This document shows positions 17,226-25,206 of a DNA stretch of 64,000 bases, piece after piece. The notes beneath the pieces are model-generated. The model was not told the origin of the DNA and searched no databases. It saw nothing but the letters and a program-made list of their open reading frames with translations. Within the stretch, counting starts at the first letter, position 1; every line of letters starts with the position of its first letter. The DNA lies in contig DATMIW010000045.1 of NCBI GenBank assembly GCA_035554115.1, positions 75,106 through 139,105 on the forward strand. Reading direction: 5' to 3'. The translations under genes and the position numbers were made by a program. The stretch is from CAXTSE01 sp035554115 (GTDB lineage: Bacteria > Actinomycetota > Actinomycetes > Actinomycetales > Microbacteriaceae).

Positions 17226-18629
17226 GTGGCGCACTCCGAGTTTCCGCTGCCGGATGTCGGCGAAGGTCTGACCGAGGCCGAAATCGTCTCGTGGAAGGTC
17301 CAGCCGGGCGACGCCGTGACCGTCAACCAGGTGCTGGTCGAAATCGAGACGGCCAAATCGCTTGTCGAGCTGCCGTCGCCGTTCTCGGGCACCGTTACCG
17401 CGTTGCTCGCAGAAGAGGGCGCGACGGTCGAAGTGGGCACGCCGATCATCCGGGTGGATTCCGCAGGTGGCTCGATCGAATTGCAGGCGCCCGGAGATGA
17501 CGATGCGTTCGGCGCGATCGCTGACGCAGCGACGACCGGCGGCCACGCCGAAGCCCCGGATGCGGCGGCCGGGTCGGCCGAAGAGGGTCCGGGCGCGGTG
17601 CTCGTCGGCTACGGCTCGAAGGGTGGGCACGGGGCGACGCGACGTCGGCGGCCTGCTGCTGCCGCATCCACCGCTCCTGTTGTTGCCGCCGAGCGTGCCG
17701 AGCCGACGACGGCGACGGCAAGCCCCACGGAACGTCCGCGACTGAGCTCGGTGCCCGCGGCATCCGCGTCACCGGTCATAGCAAAGCCGCCGATCCGCAA
17801 GCTGGCCAAAGACCTCGGTGTTGATCTGACGACTGTCGATGCGACGGGGCTTGCGGGCGAGATCACGCGCGACGATGTGATTCGTCAGGCCTCGCAGGCG
17901 AGCGTCTTCCGCAATATCCAGACGCCCGAATGGGGCGAGGAGCGCGAAGAGATCATCCCGGTCAAGGGGGTGCGCAAGGCGATCGCGTCGGCGATGGTTC
18001 AGAGCGCGTTCACGGCGCCCCACGTGAGCGTGTTCTCTGATGTCAACGCGACCCGAACGATGGAGTTCGTGAAGCGCCTGAAGAACTCGCCAGATTTCGC
18101 GGGAGTGCGCGTCAGTCCGCTGCTCGTCATGGCGAAGGCCGTGATCTGGGCGGTGCGCCGCAACCCGACGGTCAACTCGAGCTGGACAGACAAAGAGATC
18201 ACGGTTCACCACTATGTGAACCTCGGCATTGCCGCAGCGACTCCGCGCGGGCTGATCGTGCCCAACATCAAAGATGCGCAAGAGCTCAGCCTGCTCGAAC
18301 TCGCGCAGGCCCTTGAGCAGTTGACGATCACGGCACGGGACGGCAAGACCCAGCCCGCGCAGATGGCGAACGGCACCGTGACGATCACCAACCTCGGGTC
18401 GTACGGCATGGACACCGGCACGCCGATCCTCAACCCCGGCGAGGTCGCAATCGTCGCGCTCGGGGCGATCAAACAGAAGCCGTGGGTTATCGACGGCGAG
18501 GTGCGCCCAGCTTTCGTCACAACTGTCGGTGCGAGCTTCGACCACCGGGTCGTGGACGGGGATGTCGCGAGCCGCTTCACCGCCGACATCGCCTCCGTGC
18601 TCGAAGAGCCCGCCCTGCTGCTGGATTGA
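17226..18629 (+). CDS. pdhC: 2-oxoacid dehydrogenase E2 component (dihydrolipoamide acyltransferase)
   Basis: 467 residues from GTG 17226. One lipoyl domain (1 to about 80) carries the lipoylation lysine in IETAKSLVE (K44). An Ala/Pro/Thr-rich linker follows, then a peripheral subunit-binding domain (KPPIRKLAKDLGVD, near 180-215). The C-terminal catalytic domain has the acyltransferase motif DHRVVDG near residue 440. No E3 (dihydrolipoamide dehydrogenase) gene is present nearby, so E3 must be supplied from elsewhere. Confidence 0.94.
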   Translation: MAHSEFPLPDVGEGLTEAEIVSWKVQPGDAVTVNQVLVEIETAKSLVELPSPFSGTVTALLAEEGATVEVGTPIIRVDSAGGSIELQAPGDDDAFGAIADAATTGGHAEAPDAAAGSAEEGPGAVLVGYGSKGGHGATRRRRPAAAASTAPVVAAERAEPTTATASPTERPRLSSVPAASASPVIAKPPIRKLAKDLGVDLTTVDATGLAGEITRDDVIRQASQASVFRNIQTPEWGEEREEIIPVKGVRKAIASAMVQSAFTAPHVSVFSDVNATRTMEFVKRLKNSPDFAGVRVSPLLVMAKAVIWAVRRNPTVNSSWTDKEITVHHYVNLGIAAATPRGLIVPNIKDAQELSLLELAQALEQLTITARDGKTQPAQMANGTVTITNLGSYGMDTGTPILNPGEVAIVALGAIKQKPWVIDGEVRPAFVTTVGASFDHRVVDGDVASRFTADIASVLEEPALLLD

Positions 18630-18636
18630 ACAGTGC

Positions 18637-18679
18637 TTATTGAGAACCGTTTTGACAACGGTTATCAATAAGGGATAAC
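18637..18679 (+). promoter_or_regulatory. Zur-type operator and promoter of the zinc uptake operon
   Basis: A 35-bp inverted repeat occupies 18637-18671, with 15 of 17 base pairs matching. Its outer arms are TTATTGA and TCAATAA and its inner arms AACCGTT and AACGGTT. The right half contains TGACAACGGTTATCA, close to the actinobacterial Zur box. TTGACA at 18652-18657 lies inside it, followed 16 bases later by GATAAC (18674-18679) as a -10-like element. The predicted transcript would begin within a few bases of the GTG at 18688, so the mRNA may be leaderless. Repressor binding would cover the -35 region. Zur is encoded at the end of the operon. Confidence 0.8.
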
Positions 18680-18687
18680 GTGGCCGG

Positions 18688-19599
18688 GTGCCCACACCCC
18701 GTCGTCTTCTCTTTCCTCTGGTTGCCCTCGCGGCATCCGCTCTGGCACTGGGAGGCTGCGCCGCCACTTCGGCCGATCCGGCCGCCGATGGCGTGACCCG
18801 CGTCGTTGCGTCAACAAACGTCTATGGCGATCTCGCCGCGACAATCGCAGGTGACCACGCGGAGGTCACGAGCGTCATCGAGAACGGCGACCAGGATCCG
18901 CACCAATTCGAGGCCAACCCGCGCGTGCAGCTCTCGCTCGCCGCGGCCGATCTCGTGATCGAGAACGGCGGCGGCTACGACGATTTCATCGACACGATGC
19001 TCGCGGCCGCCGACAACCCCAAGGCCACGGTGCTGAACGCTGTCACGCTCTCGGGCCACAACGCGACGGCCGATGGTTTCAACGAGCACGTCTTCTACGA
19101 CTACCCGACCATGAGCCGCCTCGTCACGGCCATCACGAAGGCCCTGTCGGAGGTCGATCCCGAGAACGCACAGGCCTTCGAGGCCAATGCCAAGAAGCTG
19201 CAAAGCGGCCTCACCGAGCTCCTAGAGCGCGAAGCCACAATCGCCTCTGAGCACGGCGGCGCCGGTGTGATCATCACCGAGCCCGTGCCGCTGTATGCGC
19301 TCGAGCGCTCCGGGCTCATCAACGAGACACCGCCGGCCTTTAGCGAGGCGATCGAAGAAGACTCGGACGTGCCCGCGGCACTCCTGCAGAAGGTGCTCGA
19401 CACGATCTCCTCGGGCCGGGTCGCCGCGGTCGTCTACAACGCACAGACCGGCGGGCCGCAGACGGATGCCATCCTCGCCGCGGCGAAGAGCGCGAACGTC
19501 CCCGCGGTGCCGGTCACCGAAACGCTGCCCAACGGCGAACACTATGTCGAGTGGCAGCGGGCAGTCCTCACCGCGATCAACCAAGCGCTGCAGGAATAA
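18688..19599 (+). CDS. znuA: Zinc ABC transporter substrate-binding lipoprotein
   Basis: 303 residues from GTG 18688. A lipoprotein signal ends in the lipobox LGGC (Cys near 24). It has the cluster 9 metal-binding fold with candidate Zn ligands in DPHQFEANP, GHNATADGFNEH and VITEPVPLYALE. It captures Zn2+ (possibly Mn2+) outside the membrane and hands it to ZnuB. The metal is inferred from the Zur-type operator and the adjacent zur gene. ZnuC begins two bases after its stop. Confidence 0.9.
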   Translation: MPTPRRLLFPLVALAASALALGGCAATSADPAADGVTRVVASTNVYGDLAATIAGDHAEVTSVIENGDQDPHQFEANPRVQLSLAAADLVIENGGGYDDFIDTMLAAADNPKATVLNAVTLSGHNATADGFNEHVFYDYPTMSRLVTAITKALSEVDPENAQAFEANAKKLQSGLTELLEREATIASEHGGAGVIITEPVPLYALERSGLINETPPAFSEAIEEDSDVPAALLQKVLDTISSGRVAAVVYNAQTGGPQTDAILAAAKSANVPAVPVTETLPNGEHYVEWQRAVLTAINQALQE

Positions 19600-19601
19600 G
19601 C

Positions 19602-20411
19602 GTGCCGCATCCCGTGCTGTCTCTGCGAGCGGCCGCCCTCACGCTGGGTGGCCGCGCACTGTGGCGCGAGCTCGATCTCGACGTTCAGCCGGGGGAGTTC
19701 GTCGCGATTCTCGGCGCCAACGGCTCGGGCAAAACGAGCCTTCTCAAGGCGGTGCTCGGCGAGCACCAGCTCGAGAGGGGCACCGCCACCTTCCTCGGTG
19801 AACCGCTCAAGCGCGGCGATCGGCGCATCGGCTACATCCCCCAGCAAAGGCGGGCGGATGACGCGGTCGCCCTCCGAGGGCGGGATCTCGTCGCGCTCGG
19901 CCTCGATGCCCACCGCTGGGGCCCCGGCCTGCCCTCGCGTGTTCGCCGAGCTCGGGTGGACGCGCTTCTCGATTCCGTCGGCGCTTCGGCGTACAGTCGC
20001 GTTCCGATCGGACGGGTGTCGGGGGGCGAGCAACAGCGGCTGCGCGTCGGGCAGGCACTTGCCGCCGATCCCGCTCTCTTGCTGTGCGACGAGCCCCTCA
20101 ATTCCCTCGACCTCCGCGCCCAGCGCACGGTGAGTGAGCTGATCGACCGGCACCGACGCGAACGCGGTTTCGGGGTGCTGTTCGTTACCCACGATGTGAA
20201 CCCCGTGCTCGGCATGGTCGACCGCGTGCTGTACCTGGCGCAGGGGCGGTTCCGCATCGGGTCGCCAGACGAGGTGTTGACCAGCCCCGTTTTGAGCGAG
20301 CTGTATGAGTCACCGGTGGATGTGATCCGCTCGCAGGGGCGGATCGTGATCGTCGGTGCTCCCGACGATTCGCACGCGCATGATCACGAACACGACGAGG
20401 TCGAACGATGA
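19602..20411 (+). CDS. znuC: Zinc ABC transporter ATP-binding protein
   Basis: 269 residues from GTG 19602. Walker A is GANGSGKTS, the Q-loop IPQQRRADD, the ABC signature VSGGEQQRL, and Walker B LLLCDEPLNSLDLRAQ, with the H-loop in VTHDVNP. The C-terminus is His/Asp-rich (DDSHAHDHEHDE), common in zinc-handling proteins. It overlaps znuB by four bases. It energises zinc import with ZnuB. Confidence 0.93.
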   Translation: MPHPVLSLRAAALTLGGRALWRELDLDVQPGEFVAILGANGSGKTSLLKAVLGEHQLERGTATFLGEPLKRGDRRIGYIPQQRRADDAVALRGRDLVALGLDAHRWGPGLPSRVRRARVDALLDSVGASAYSRVPIGRVSGGEQQRLRVGQALAADPALLLCDEPLNSLDLRAQRTVSELIDRHRRERGFGVLFVTHDVNPVLGMVDRVLYLAQGRFRIGSPDEVLTSPVLSELYESPVDVIRSQGRIVIVGAPDDSHAHDHEHDEVER

Positions 20412-21319
20412 ACGATCTCTGGTCGCAGCTTTTCGATTTCAGCGACTACGGTTCGCTGATCATCCTGTTGCGCAACTCGCTCTTGGCGGGCGCGTTGCTC
20501 GGCGTGGTTGGTGGGCTCATCGGTGTCTTTGTCATGTCGCGCGATCTCGCTTTCGCGGTGCACGGCATCAGCGAGCTCTCCTTTGCGGGCGCGGCTGCCG
20601 GCCTGCTGCTGGGCGTGGGGGTTGTCGCGGGATCGATCGCCGGATCCCTCGCCGCCGCAGCGCTTATCGGACTGCTCGGGGCGAAGGCGCGAGATCGCAA
20701 CTCGATTACCGCGGTGCTGATGCCATTCGGTCTCGGCCTTGGCATCCTGTGTTTGGCGTTGTATCCGGGGAGGGCATCGAACAAATTTGGATTACTGACC
20801 GGCCAAATTGTGGCCGTCGACGACCCGCGACTCGGCTCGCTCGCCCTGATCGCCGGGATCGTCGTGGTCGGCCTGTTCGTGATCTGGCGGCCTCTGACCT
20901 TCGCGAGCGCCGACCCCGAGGTGGCGATGGCGCGCGGCGTTCCTACGCGTGCGCTGTCGCTCATTTTCATGCTGCTGCTCGGGCTGTCAGTTGCCGTGGG
21001 CGTGCAGGTTGTCGGCGCGCTGCTGGTGCTCGCGGTTCTCGTGACCCCGGCTGCTGCGGCGCTGCGCGTAACCTCGTCGCCGGTGCTCGTGCCGGTGCTG
21101 AGCACCGTATTTGCGACGGTCTCGCTAGTGGGCGGCATCCTGCTCGCGCTTGGGGGGAGCGTGCCGATCAGCCCCTATGTCACGACGATCTCCTTCCTCA
21201 TCTACGTCGTGTGCCGCCTCATCGGCGCGCGTCGCGAACGCCGAGCGCGACACTCACGGCGCGACGGCACCGGCCGTCGCATCGACGGCTCCCATTCGCC
21301 CGAGAGGATCACGGCATGA
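20408..21319 (+). CDS. znuB: Zinc ABC transporter permease
   Basis: 303 residues with about eight membrane segments of the ABC-3 family. It includes GVFVMSRDLAFAVHGISELSF-like helices near the N-terminus and a coupling region around ARGVPTRAL. The C-terminus is a cytoplasmic Arg-rich tail. It forms the membrane channel for ZnuA/ZnuC. Start overlaps znuC and its stop overlaps the zur start (ATGA), so the whole uptake operon is translationally coupled to its repressor. Confidence 0.93.
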   Translation: MNDLWSQLFDFSDYGSLIILLRNSLLAGALLGVVGGLIGVFVMSRDLAFAVHGISELSFAGAAAGLLLGVGVVAGSIAGSLAAAALIGLLGAKARDRNSITAVLMPFGLGLGILCLALYPGRASNKFGLLTGQIVAVDDPRLGSLALIAGIVVVGLFVIWRPLTFASADPEVAMARGVPTRALSLIFMLLLGLSVAVGVQVVGALLVLAVLVTPAAAALRVTSSPVLVPVLSTVFATVSLVGGILLALGGSVPISPYVTTISFLIYVVCRLIGARRERRARHSRRDGTGRRIDGSHSPERITA

Positions 21320-21714
21320 AGCGCAACACCTGGCAGCGAGATGCGGTGCGCACGGCCCTTGGTCGCACCGAGGGCTTCGTCAGTGCGCAGTCCCTGCACG
21401 CGGCGATGCGGGATGCCGGGGCCGAAGTCGGCCTGGCCACCGTCTACCGCGCTCTCGCCAGCCTCGCCACCGACGGGGAAGCCGACTCGCTGCAGCAGGA
21501 CGGCGAAAGCCTGTATCGCGCCTGCACCCCGGGTAGCCATCACCACCATCTGATCTGCCGGCGATGCGGTGCCACGATCGAGATCGAGGCGGAGGCCGTG
21601 GAGACCTGGGCGCGCGCCGTGGCCTCGCAGCATGGCTACACGCAACCCGAGCATGTCGTCGACGTCTTCGGCTACTGCCCGGCCTGCACAGTCGAGCGCG
21701 CCGCCCCTCGTTGA
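21316..21714 (+). CDS. zur: Fur-family zinc uptake regulator
   Basis: 132 residues from ATG 21316. The winged-helix domain carries TVYRALASLATDGEADSL. The dimerisation domain has a HHHHLICRRC segment and a second CPAC pair, giving the CxxC...CxxC structural zinc site. Location at the end of znuACB and the palindrome upstream of znuA identify it as Zur rather than iron-sensing Fur. It presumably represses the operon when zinc is replete. Some cluster members bind other metals; functional proof is not available. Confidence 0.9.
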   Translation: MKRNTWQRDAVRTALGRTEGFVSAQSLHAAMRDAGAEVGLATVYRALASLATDGEADSLQQDGESLYRACTPGSHHHHLICRRCGATIEIEAEAVETWARAVASQHGYTQPEHVVDVFGYCPACTVERAAPR

Positions 21715-21817
21715 TCGAGCTTGTCGAGATCCCTCCGATCGGCTATCGTCGGAGGGTTGCGCGTTCGCGCGCAGCATCTTGTGTGCCACCGGATTTCGGG
21801 TCTCGACAGGCTCGACC
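21712..21817. repeat. Opposed pair of a dispersed GTCTCGAC repeat
   Basis: After the zur stop, the inverted copy TGATCGAGCTTGTCGAGATC sits at 21712-21731. A direct copy of the form GGGTCTCGACAGGCTCGACC sits at 21798-21817. Similar elements follow other genes at 26508-26517, 30261-30280 and 51559-51580. This is a short intergenic repeat family of REP type. The pair here could base-pair across about 65 bases. Confidence 0.5.
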
Positions 21818-21849
21818 ACCGGCTTCGGCACGCCGACAAGTGACCTTGG

Positions 21850-21871
21850 GTGAACGGCAACCGCCATTCAC
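21850..21871 (+). promoter_or_regulatory. Palindrome upstream of rpmB
   Basis: GTGAA-N-GGC-AACC-GCC-N-TTCAC is a 22-base inverted repeat 36 bases before the rpmB ATG. It is not a clear Zur box (no TGA...AACGnTT core), although that is what one would expect upstream of zinc-independent ribosomal proteins. It may be an operator or an mRNA leader hairpin. Confidence 0.35.
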
Positions 21872-21907
21872 GGTAGCGCGGGGATTCCCGCTCAAGAAGG
21901 AGTAATC

Positions 21908-22144
21908 ATGGCAGCAGTGTGCCAGGTGACTGGAGCCGTCCCCGGCTTCGGACACAACATCTCGCACTCGCACCGCCGGACGAAGCGTCGCTTCGACCCG
22001 AACGTGCAACGGAAGACCTACTACGTGCCGTCGCTTCGGCGCTCGGTCACCCTCAACGTGTCCGCTAAGGGCATCAAGGTGATCGACGCTCGTGGCATCG
22101 AGCGCGTTGTGAAAGACATTTTGGCTCGTGGGGTGAAGATCTAA
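21908..22144 (+). CDS. rpmB: 50S ribosomal protein L28, cysteine-poor form
   Basis: 78 residues with the L28 core GFGHNISHSHRRTKRRFDPN. The N-terminus reads MAAVCQVTGA, so only one Cys remains where zinc-binding L28 has CxxC pairs. It is therefore predicted not to bind zinc (C-minus type). An AGAAGGAG ribosome binding site precedes the ATG. Its stop overlaps the rpmG start (TAATG). Confidence 0.95.
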   Translation: MAAVCQVTGAVPGFGHNISHSHRRTKRRFDPNVQRKTYYVPSLRRSVTLNVSAKGIKVIDARGIERVVKDILARGVKI

Positions 22145-22311
22145 TGGCGAAGCAGCAAGACGTCCGTCCGATCATCAAACTGCGTTCCACCGCCGGTACC
22201 GGGTACACCTACGTGACCCGCAAGAACCGTCGCAACAACCCTGACCGCATCGTGCTGAAGAAGTACGACCCCGTCGTGCGCAAGCACGTCGAATTCCGCG
22301 AGGAGCGCTAA
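22144..22311 (+). CDS. rpmG: 50S ribosomal protein L33, cysteine-free form
   Basis: 55 residues: MAKQQDVRPIIKLRSTAGTG, then YVTRKNRRNNPDRI and a C-terminus ending KHVEFREER. There are no Cys residues, so this is the zinc-independent C-minus L33. The start overlaps the rpmB stop and rpsN follows two bases after its stop, making one translational unit of three ribosomal genes. Confidence 0.95.
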   Translation: MAKQQDVRPIIKLRSTAGTGYTYVTRKNRRNNPDRIVLKKYDPVVRKHVEFREER

Positions 22312-22313
22312 CC

Positions 22314-22619
22314 ATGGCGAAGAAGAGCAAGATCGCGCGGAACGACCAGCGCAAAGTCATTGTCGAGCGGTACGCCGCAAAGCGTCTCGAGCTGAAGAAG
22401 GCGCTCGTCGACCCGGCGGGCACCGACGAAAGCCGTGAGGCCGCGCGCCTCGGCTTGCAGAAGCTGCCGCGCAACGCCTCGCCGGTTCGCGTTCGCAGCC
22501 GCGACTCGATCGACGGCCGCCCCCGCGGTGTCCTCAGCAAGTTCGGTGTCTCGCGTGTCCGCTTCCGCGACATGGCGCACCGTGGCGAGCTGCCGGGCAT
22601 CACAAAGAGCTCCTGGTAG
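22314..22619 (+). CDS. rpsN: 30S ribosomal protein S14, cysteine-free long form
   Basis: 101 residues, the long S14 form. It begins MAKKSKIARNDQRK and ends with SRVRFRDMAHRGELPGITKSSW-type sequence. It has no CxxC zinc finger, in contrast to the 61-residue zinc-binding S14. With L28 and L33 it forms a C-minus trio of the kind that replaces zinc-binding paralogues in zinc-starved Actinobacteria. Whether zinc-binding paralogues exist elsewhere in this genome is unknown. Confidence 0.95.
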   Translation: MAKKSKIARNDQRKVIVERYAAKRLELKKALVDPAGTDESREAARLGLQKLPRNASPVRVRSRDSIDGRPRGVLSKFGVSRVRFRDMAHRGELPGITKSSW

Positions 22620-22640
22620 CTCTCGGCGCAACAGATTAGG

Positions 22641-22664
22641 AAGGCCCGGATTCGTCCGGGCCTT
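22641..22664 (+). terminator. Intrinsic terminator after rpsN
   Basis: Perfect 10-bp stem AAGGCCCGGA / TCCGGGCCTT closed by a TTCG tetraloop, followed by CTCTGTTTCC. It ends the rpmB-rpmG-rpsN operon. The remaining 185 bases up to the HU gene contain no recognisable gene and probably hold the HU promoter; I could not pick convincing -35 and -10 boxes. Confidence 0.85.
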
Positions 22665-22849
22665 CTCTGTTTCCTCCCGCGAATTCGCCCTGGCCCGCGT
22701 TACGGGCCTGCGCGTTTTCCGAGGAAACGCCACTCCGTGACGTTTTGCCCCCGTAATTGCCGTGTTTGCTGGTAGTTTCAAGCCCGCAGCCAGGCTTTAC
22801 GGCTCGTGCTGCCACCAATTTCATTGCTCTAGGTCCGAGGAGGACACCC

Positions 22850-23137
22850 ATGGCTGATAAGTCACTGAACAAGACCGATCTCGTGGCAGCGATTGCCGCC
22901 GAGTCGGGCCAGAGCCAGGTCGCCGTTGCCGGCGTTCTCGACTCGTTCTTCTCCGTCGTCTCCAAGGCTGTCGGCGACGGCACCAAGGTTGCGATTCCGG
23001 GTTGGCTCTCGTTCGAGCAGACTCACCGTGCCGCCCGCGCCGGACGCAACCCTGCGACCGGCGAGACCATCCAGATTGCCGCGAGCAACGGCGTCAAGGT
23101 CTCGGCTGGCAGCAAGCTGAAGGCCGCTGCTAAGTAA
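22850..23137 (+). CDS. hup: HU-family DNA-binding protein
   Basis: 95 residues from ATG 22850, preceded by GAGGAGG. The HU fold is clear: LNKTDLVAAIAAESG at the start, then IPGWLSFEQTHRAARAGRNPATGE, which includes the DNA-binding arm. It lacks the long Lys/Ala-rich tail of mycobacterial HupB. It bends and compacts chromosomal DNA as a dimer. The gene stands alone between two hairpin terminators. Confidence 0.95.
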   Translation: MADKSLNKTDLVAAIAAESGQSQVAVAGVLDSFFSVVSKAVGDGTKVAIPGWLSFEQTHRAARAGRNPATGETIQIAASNGVKVSAGSKLKAAAK

Positions 23138-23152
23138 TACCTCTGCTTCACC

Positions 23153-23184
23153 GAAGGGCGTCGACCGTGTTGTCGACGCCCTTC
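23153..23184 (+). terminator. Intrinsic terminator after hup
   Basis: Perfect 13-bp stem, GAAGGGCGTCGAC and GTCGACGCCCTTC, with a six-base loop, 15 bases after the hup stop. It lies upstream of the chosen GTG start (23230) of the next gene, which argues against the longer in-frame start at 23167. Confidence 0.85.
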
Positions 23185-23229
23185 GTCGTTCCCGCCGCGC
23201 ATCCAGCGGCTCTCGAATACGATCACAGG

Positions 23230-25206
23230 GTGAGACTCGCGCGCGTTGCCGGGCCGGCAGCGGTGCTGCTGGCCGCCTTCGTCGCCCTGTTCGCGGCTCT
23301 CGCTTTCGGTGGGGGCGCTGACGCTCCCAAGATCTTCGATCCGGGTCCCGTCGTTCTGTACGGAATTCCCGTTGCGAAGCTGCTGATGAACCTCGGGGTC
23401 GCAACCGCGCTGGGTGCACTCGTGTTCACGGTTTTCGCTCTCGACTCGAATAAGCCAGAGTTCGGGCGCGCGCTTGACGTTGCTGCCGCCGGCGCCGCGG
23501 TGTGGACCGTGACCGGGGCGATCGCGGCGCTGCTGACCTTCTCGAGCATCGCCAACATCCCGCTGGCTCTTGATGACTCTTACGGCCAGGCCCTGGGCAC
23601 ATTTCTGACCAATAGCGAGATCGGTCAGGCGTGGCTCGCAACAGTGCTGATTGGCGCGGGGGTGACGGTGCTGTGCTTCGCAGTGCGCAACGCGACGGCT
23701 CTCGTGTTCGTCATGGCGCTCGCGGTGGCCGGTGTTGTCCCGCTCGCGCAGCAGGGGCATGCCGGGGACGAATCCAGCCACGATCTCGCGATCACGGCGA
23801 TCTGGCTGCACATCACCTTCGCGGGGCTGTGGCTCGGGGGACTGCTCACGATGATTCTGCTGCGACGGAGCCTTACAACAGAGGGCACCTCCGCGCGGCT
23901 CGCAGTCGTGCTGTCGCGCTATTCAACTCTCGCGATCATCGCGTTCGTTGTCGTGGCGGCATCCGGATATGTGAGTGCGGCGATCCGCGTGGGCGAGCTT
24001 CCGGAGCTGCTGACGCCGTACGGCATCCTCGTGCTCGTCAAGGTCGGAGCCCTCGGCGCGCTGGGTCTCTTCGGCGCATACCAACGCCGGGTTCTTATTC
24101 GGCGGTTGGCCGCGGGGGCGACGCCGAAGCTGTTCTGGGTGCTTATCGCCGTCGAGCTCGCGTTCATGGGCATTGCGTCGGGGGTTGCGGCTGCTCTCGC
24201 GCGCACGGCGACTCCGGTCGATCTGAAGCTTCCCGCGACGAGCGATGCGACGCCGGCCTTCATCCTCACCAATCGTGACCTTCCGCCCGAGCTCACCCCC
24301 ACGCGCTGGCTGACCTCGGGCAATCTCGACCTACTGTGGGCGCTGATTGTCGGCTTCGGCATCCTGTTCTATGTGCTGGGCGTGATTCGCATGCGTCGTC
24401 GGGGCGACACCTGGCCCTGGTACCGCACAGTGTTCTGGATCGCCGGGATGCTGACGCTGCTGTGGGTCACCAACGGCACGGTCAATGTCTACGAGCAGTA
24501 CCTCTTCAGCGTCCACATGCTCGGCCACATGTTGCTGGGCATGGCGATCCCGGTGCTGCTGGTGCTTTCGGCGCCCGTCACCCTCGCTCTCCGCGCGATT
24601 CATAAGCGCGAAGACGGCAGTCGCGGCCCCCGCGAATGGATCCTGCTGGCCGTTCACTCGAAGGTCGCGACGGTGCTCACCCACCCGCTCGTCGCATCCG
24701 CGCTCTTTGCCGCATCGCTGTGGGTGTTCTATTACAGCCCGCTGTTCGGCTGGGCGACCCGCGACCATTTCGGGCACACCTGGATGGTCGCGCACTTCCT
24801 CATCACCGGGTACTTGTTCGCGCAGACGCTCGTGGGCATTGATCCGGTGGCGAACCGGCCCCCGTATCCGTTGCGGTTGCTGCTTCTGCTCGCTGTCGCC
24901 GCTATGCACGCGTTCTTCGGGCTTTCCCTGATGACCGGCGAGGCGTTGCTGCTGCCGGACTGGTACGGAGCCATGGGCCGAACGTGGGGAAGCTCACCGT
25001 TGATCGACCAGCAGGCGGCCGGCGGGATCGCATGGAGCGTCGGCGAGATCCCCACGGTTTCGCTCGCCATCGTCGTCGCCATGCTGTGGAGTCGCAGCGA
25101 CGCCCGCGAAGCTAAGCGCAGTGATCGTGCCGCCGATCGCGACGGTGATGCAGAGCTCGAGGCGTACAACGAGATGCTCGCCGGGCGCGGTGGAGCTCAA
25201 CGGTGA
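23230..25206 (+). CDS. CopD-CtaG fusion membrane protein (copper handling / cytochrome oxidase assembly)
   Basis: 658 residues from GTG 23230. The N-terminal half (about 1-310) has eight or so membrane helices in the style of CopD copper-import proteins. The C-terminal half (about 350-620) resembles CtaG of cytochrome c oxidase assembly, with conserved His residues in VHMLGHMLLGM and WMVAHFLITGYLF. Fusions of this type are common in Actinobacteria and are thought to deliver copper to the aa3 oxidase. The last four bases overlap the helicase gene. Confidence 0.85.
   Translation: MRLARVAGPAAVLLAAFVALFAALAFGGGADAPKIFDPGPVVLYGIPVAKLLMNLGVATALGALVFTVFALDSNKPEFGRALDVAAAGAAVWTVTGAIAALLTFSSIANIPLALDDSYGQALGTFLTNSEIGQAWLATVLIGAGVTVLCFAVRNATALVFVMALAVAGVVPLAQQGHAGDESSHDLAITAIWLHITFAGLWLGGLLTMILLRRSLTTEGTSARLAVVLSRYSTLAIIAFVVVAASGYVSAAIRVGELPELLTPYGILVLVKVGALGALGLFGAYQRRVLIRRLAAGATPKLFWVLIAVELAFMGIASGVAAALARTATPVDLKLPATSDATPAFILTNRDLPPELTPTRWLTSGNLDLLWALIVGFGILFYVLGVIRMRRRGDTWPWYRTVFWIAGMLTLLWVTNGTVNVYEQYLFSVHMLGHMLLGMAIPVLLVLSAPVTLALRAIHKREDGSRGPREWILLAVHSKVATVLTHPLVASALFAASLWVFYYSPLFGWATRDHFGHTWMVAHFLITGYLFAQTLVGIDPVANRPPYPLRLLLLLAVAAMHAFFGLSLMTGEALLLPDWYGAMGRTWGSSPLIDQQAAGGIAWSVGEIPTVSLAIVVAMLWSRSDAREAKRSDRAADRDGDAELEAYNEMLAGRGGAQR

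Noticed and set aside
21850..21871. Zur box for the rpmB operon
   Set aside because: The palindrome lacks the AACGnTT-type core and the spacing of the site upstream of znuA.
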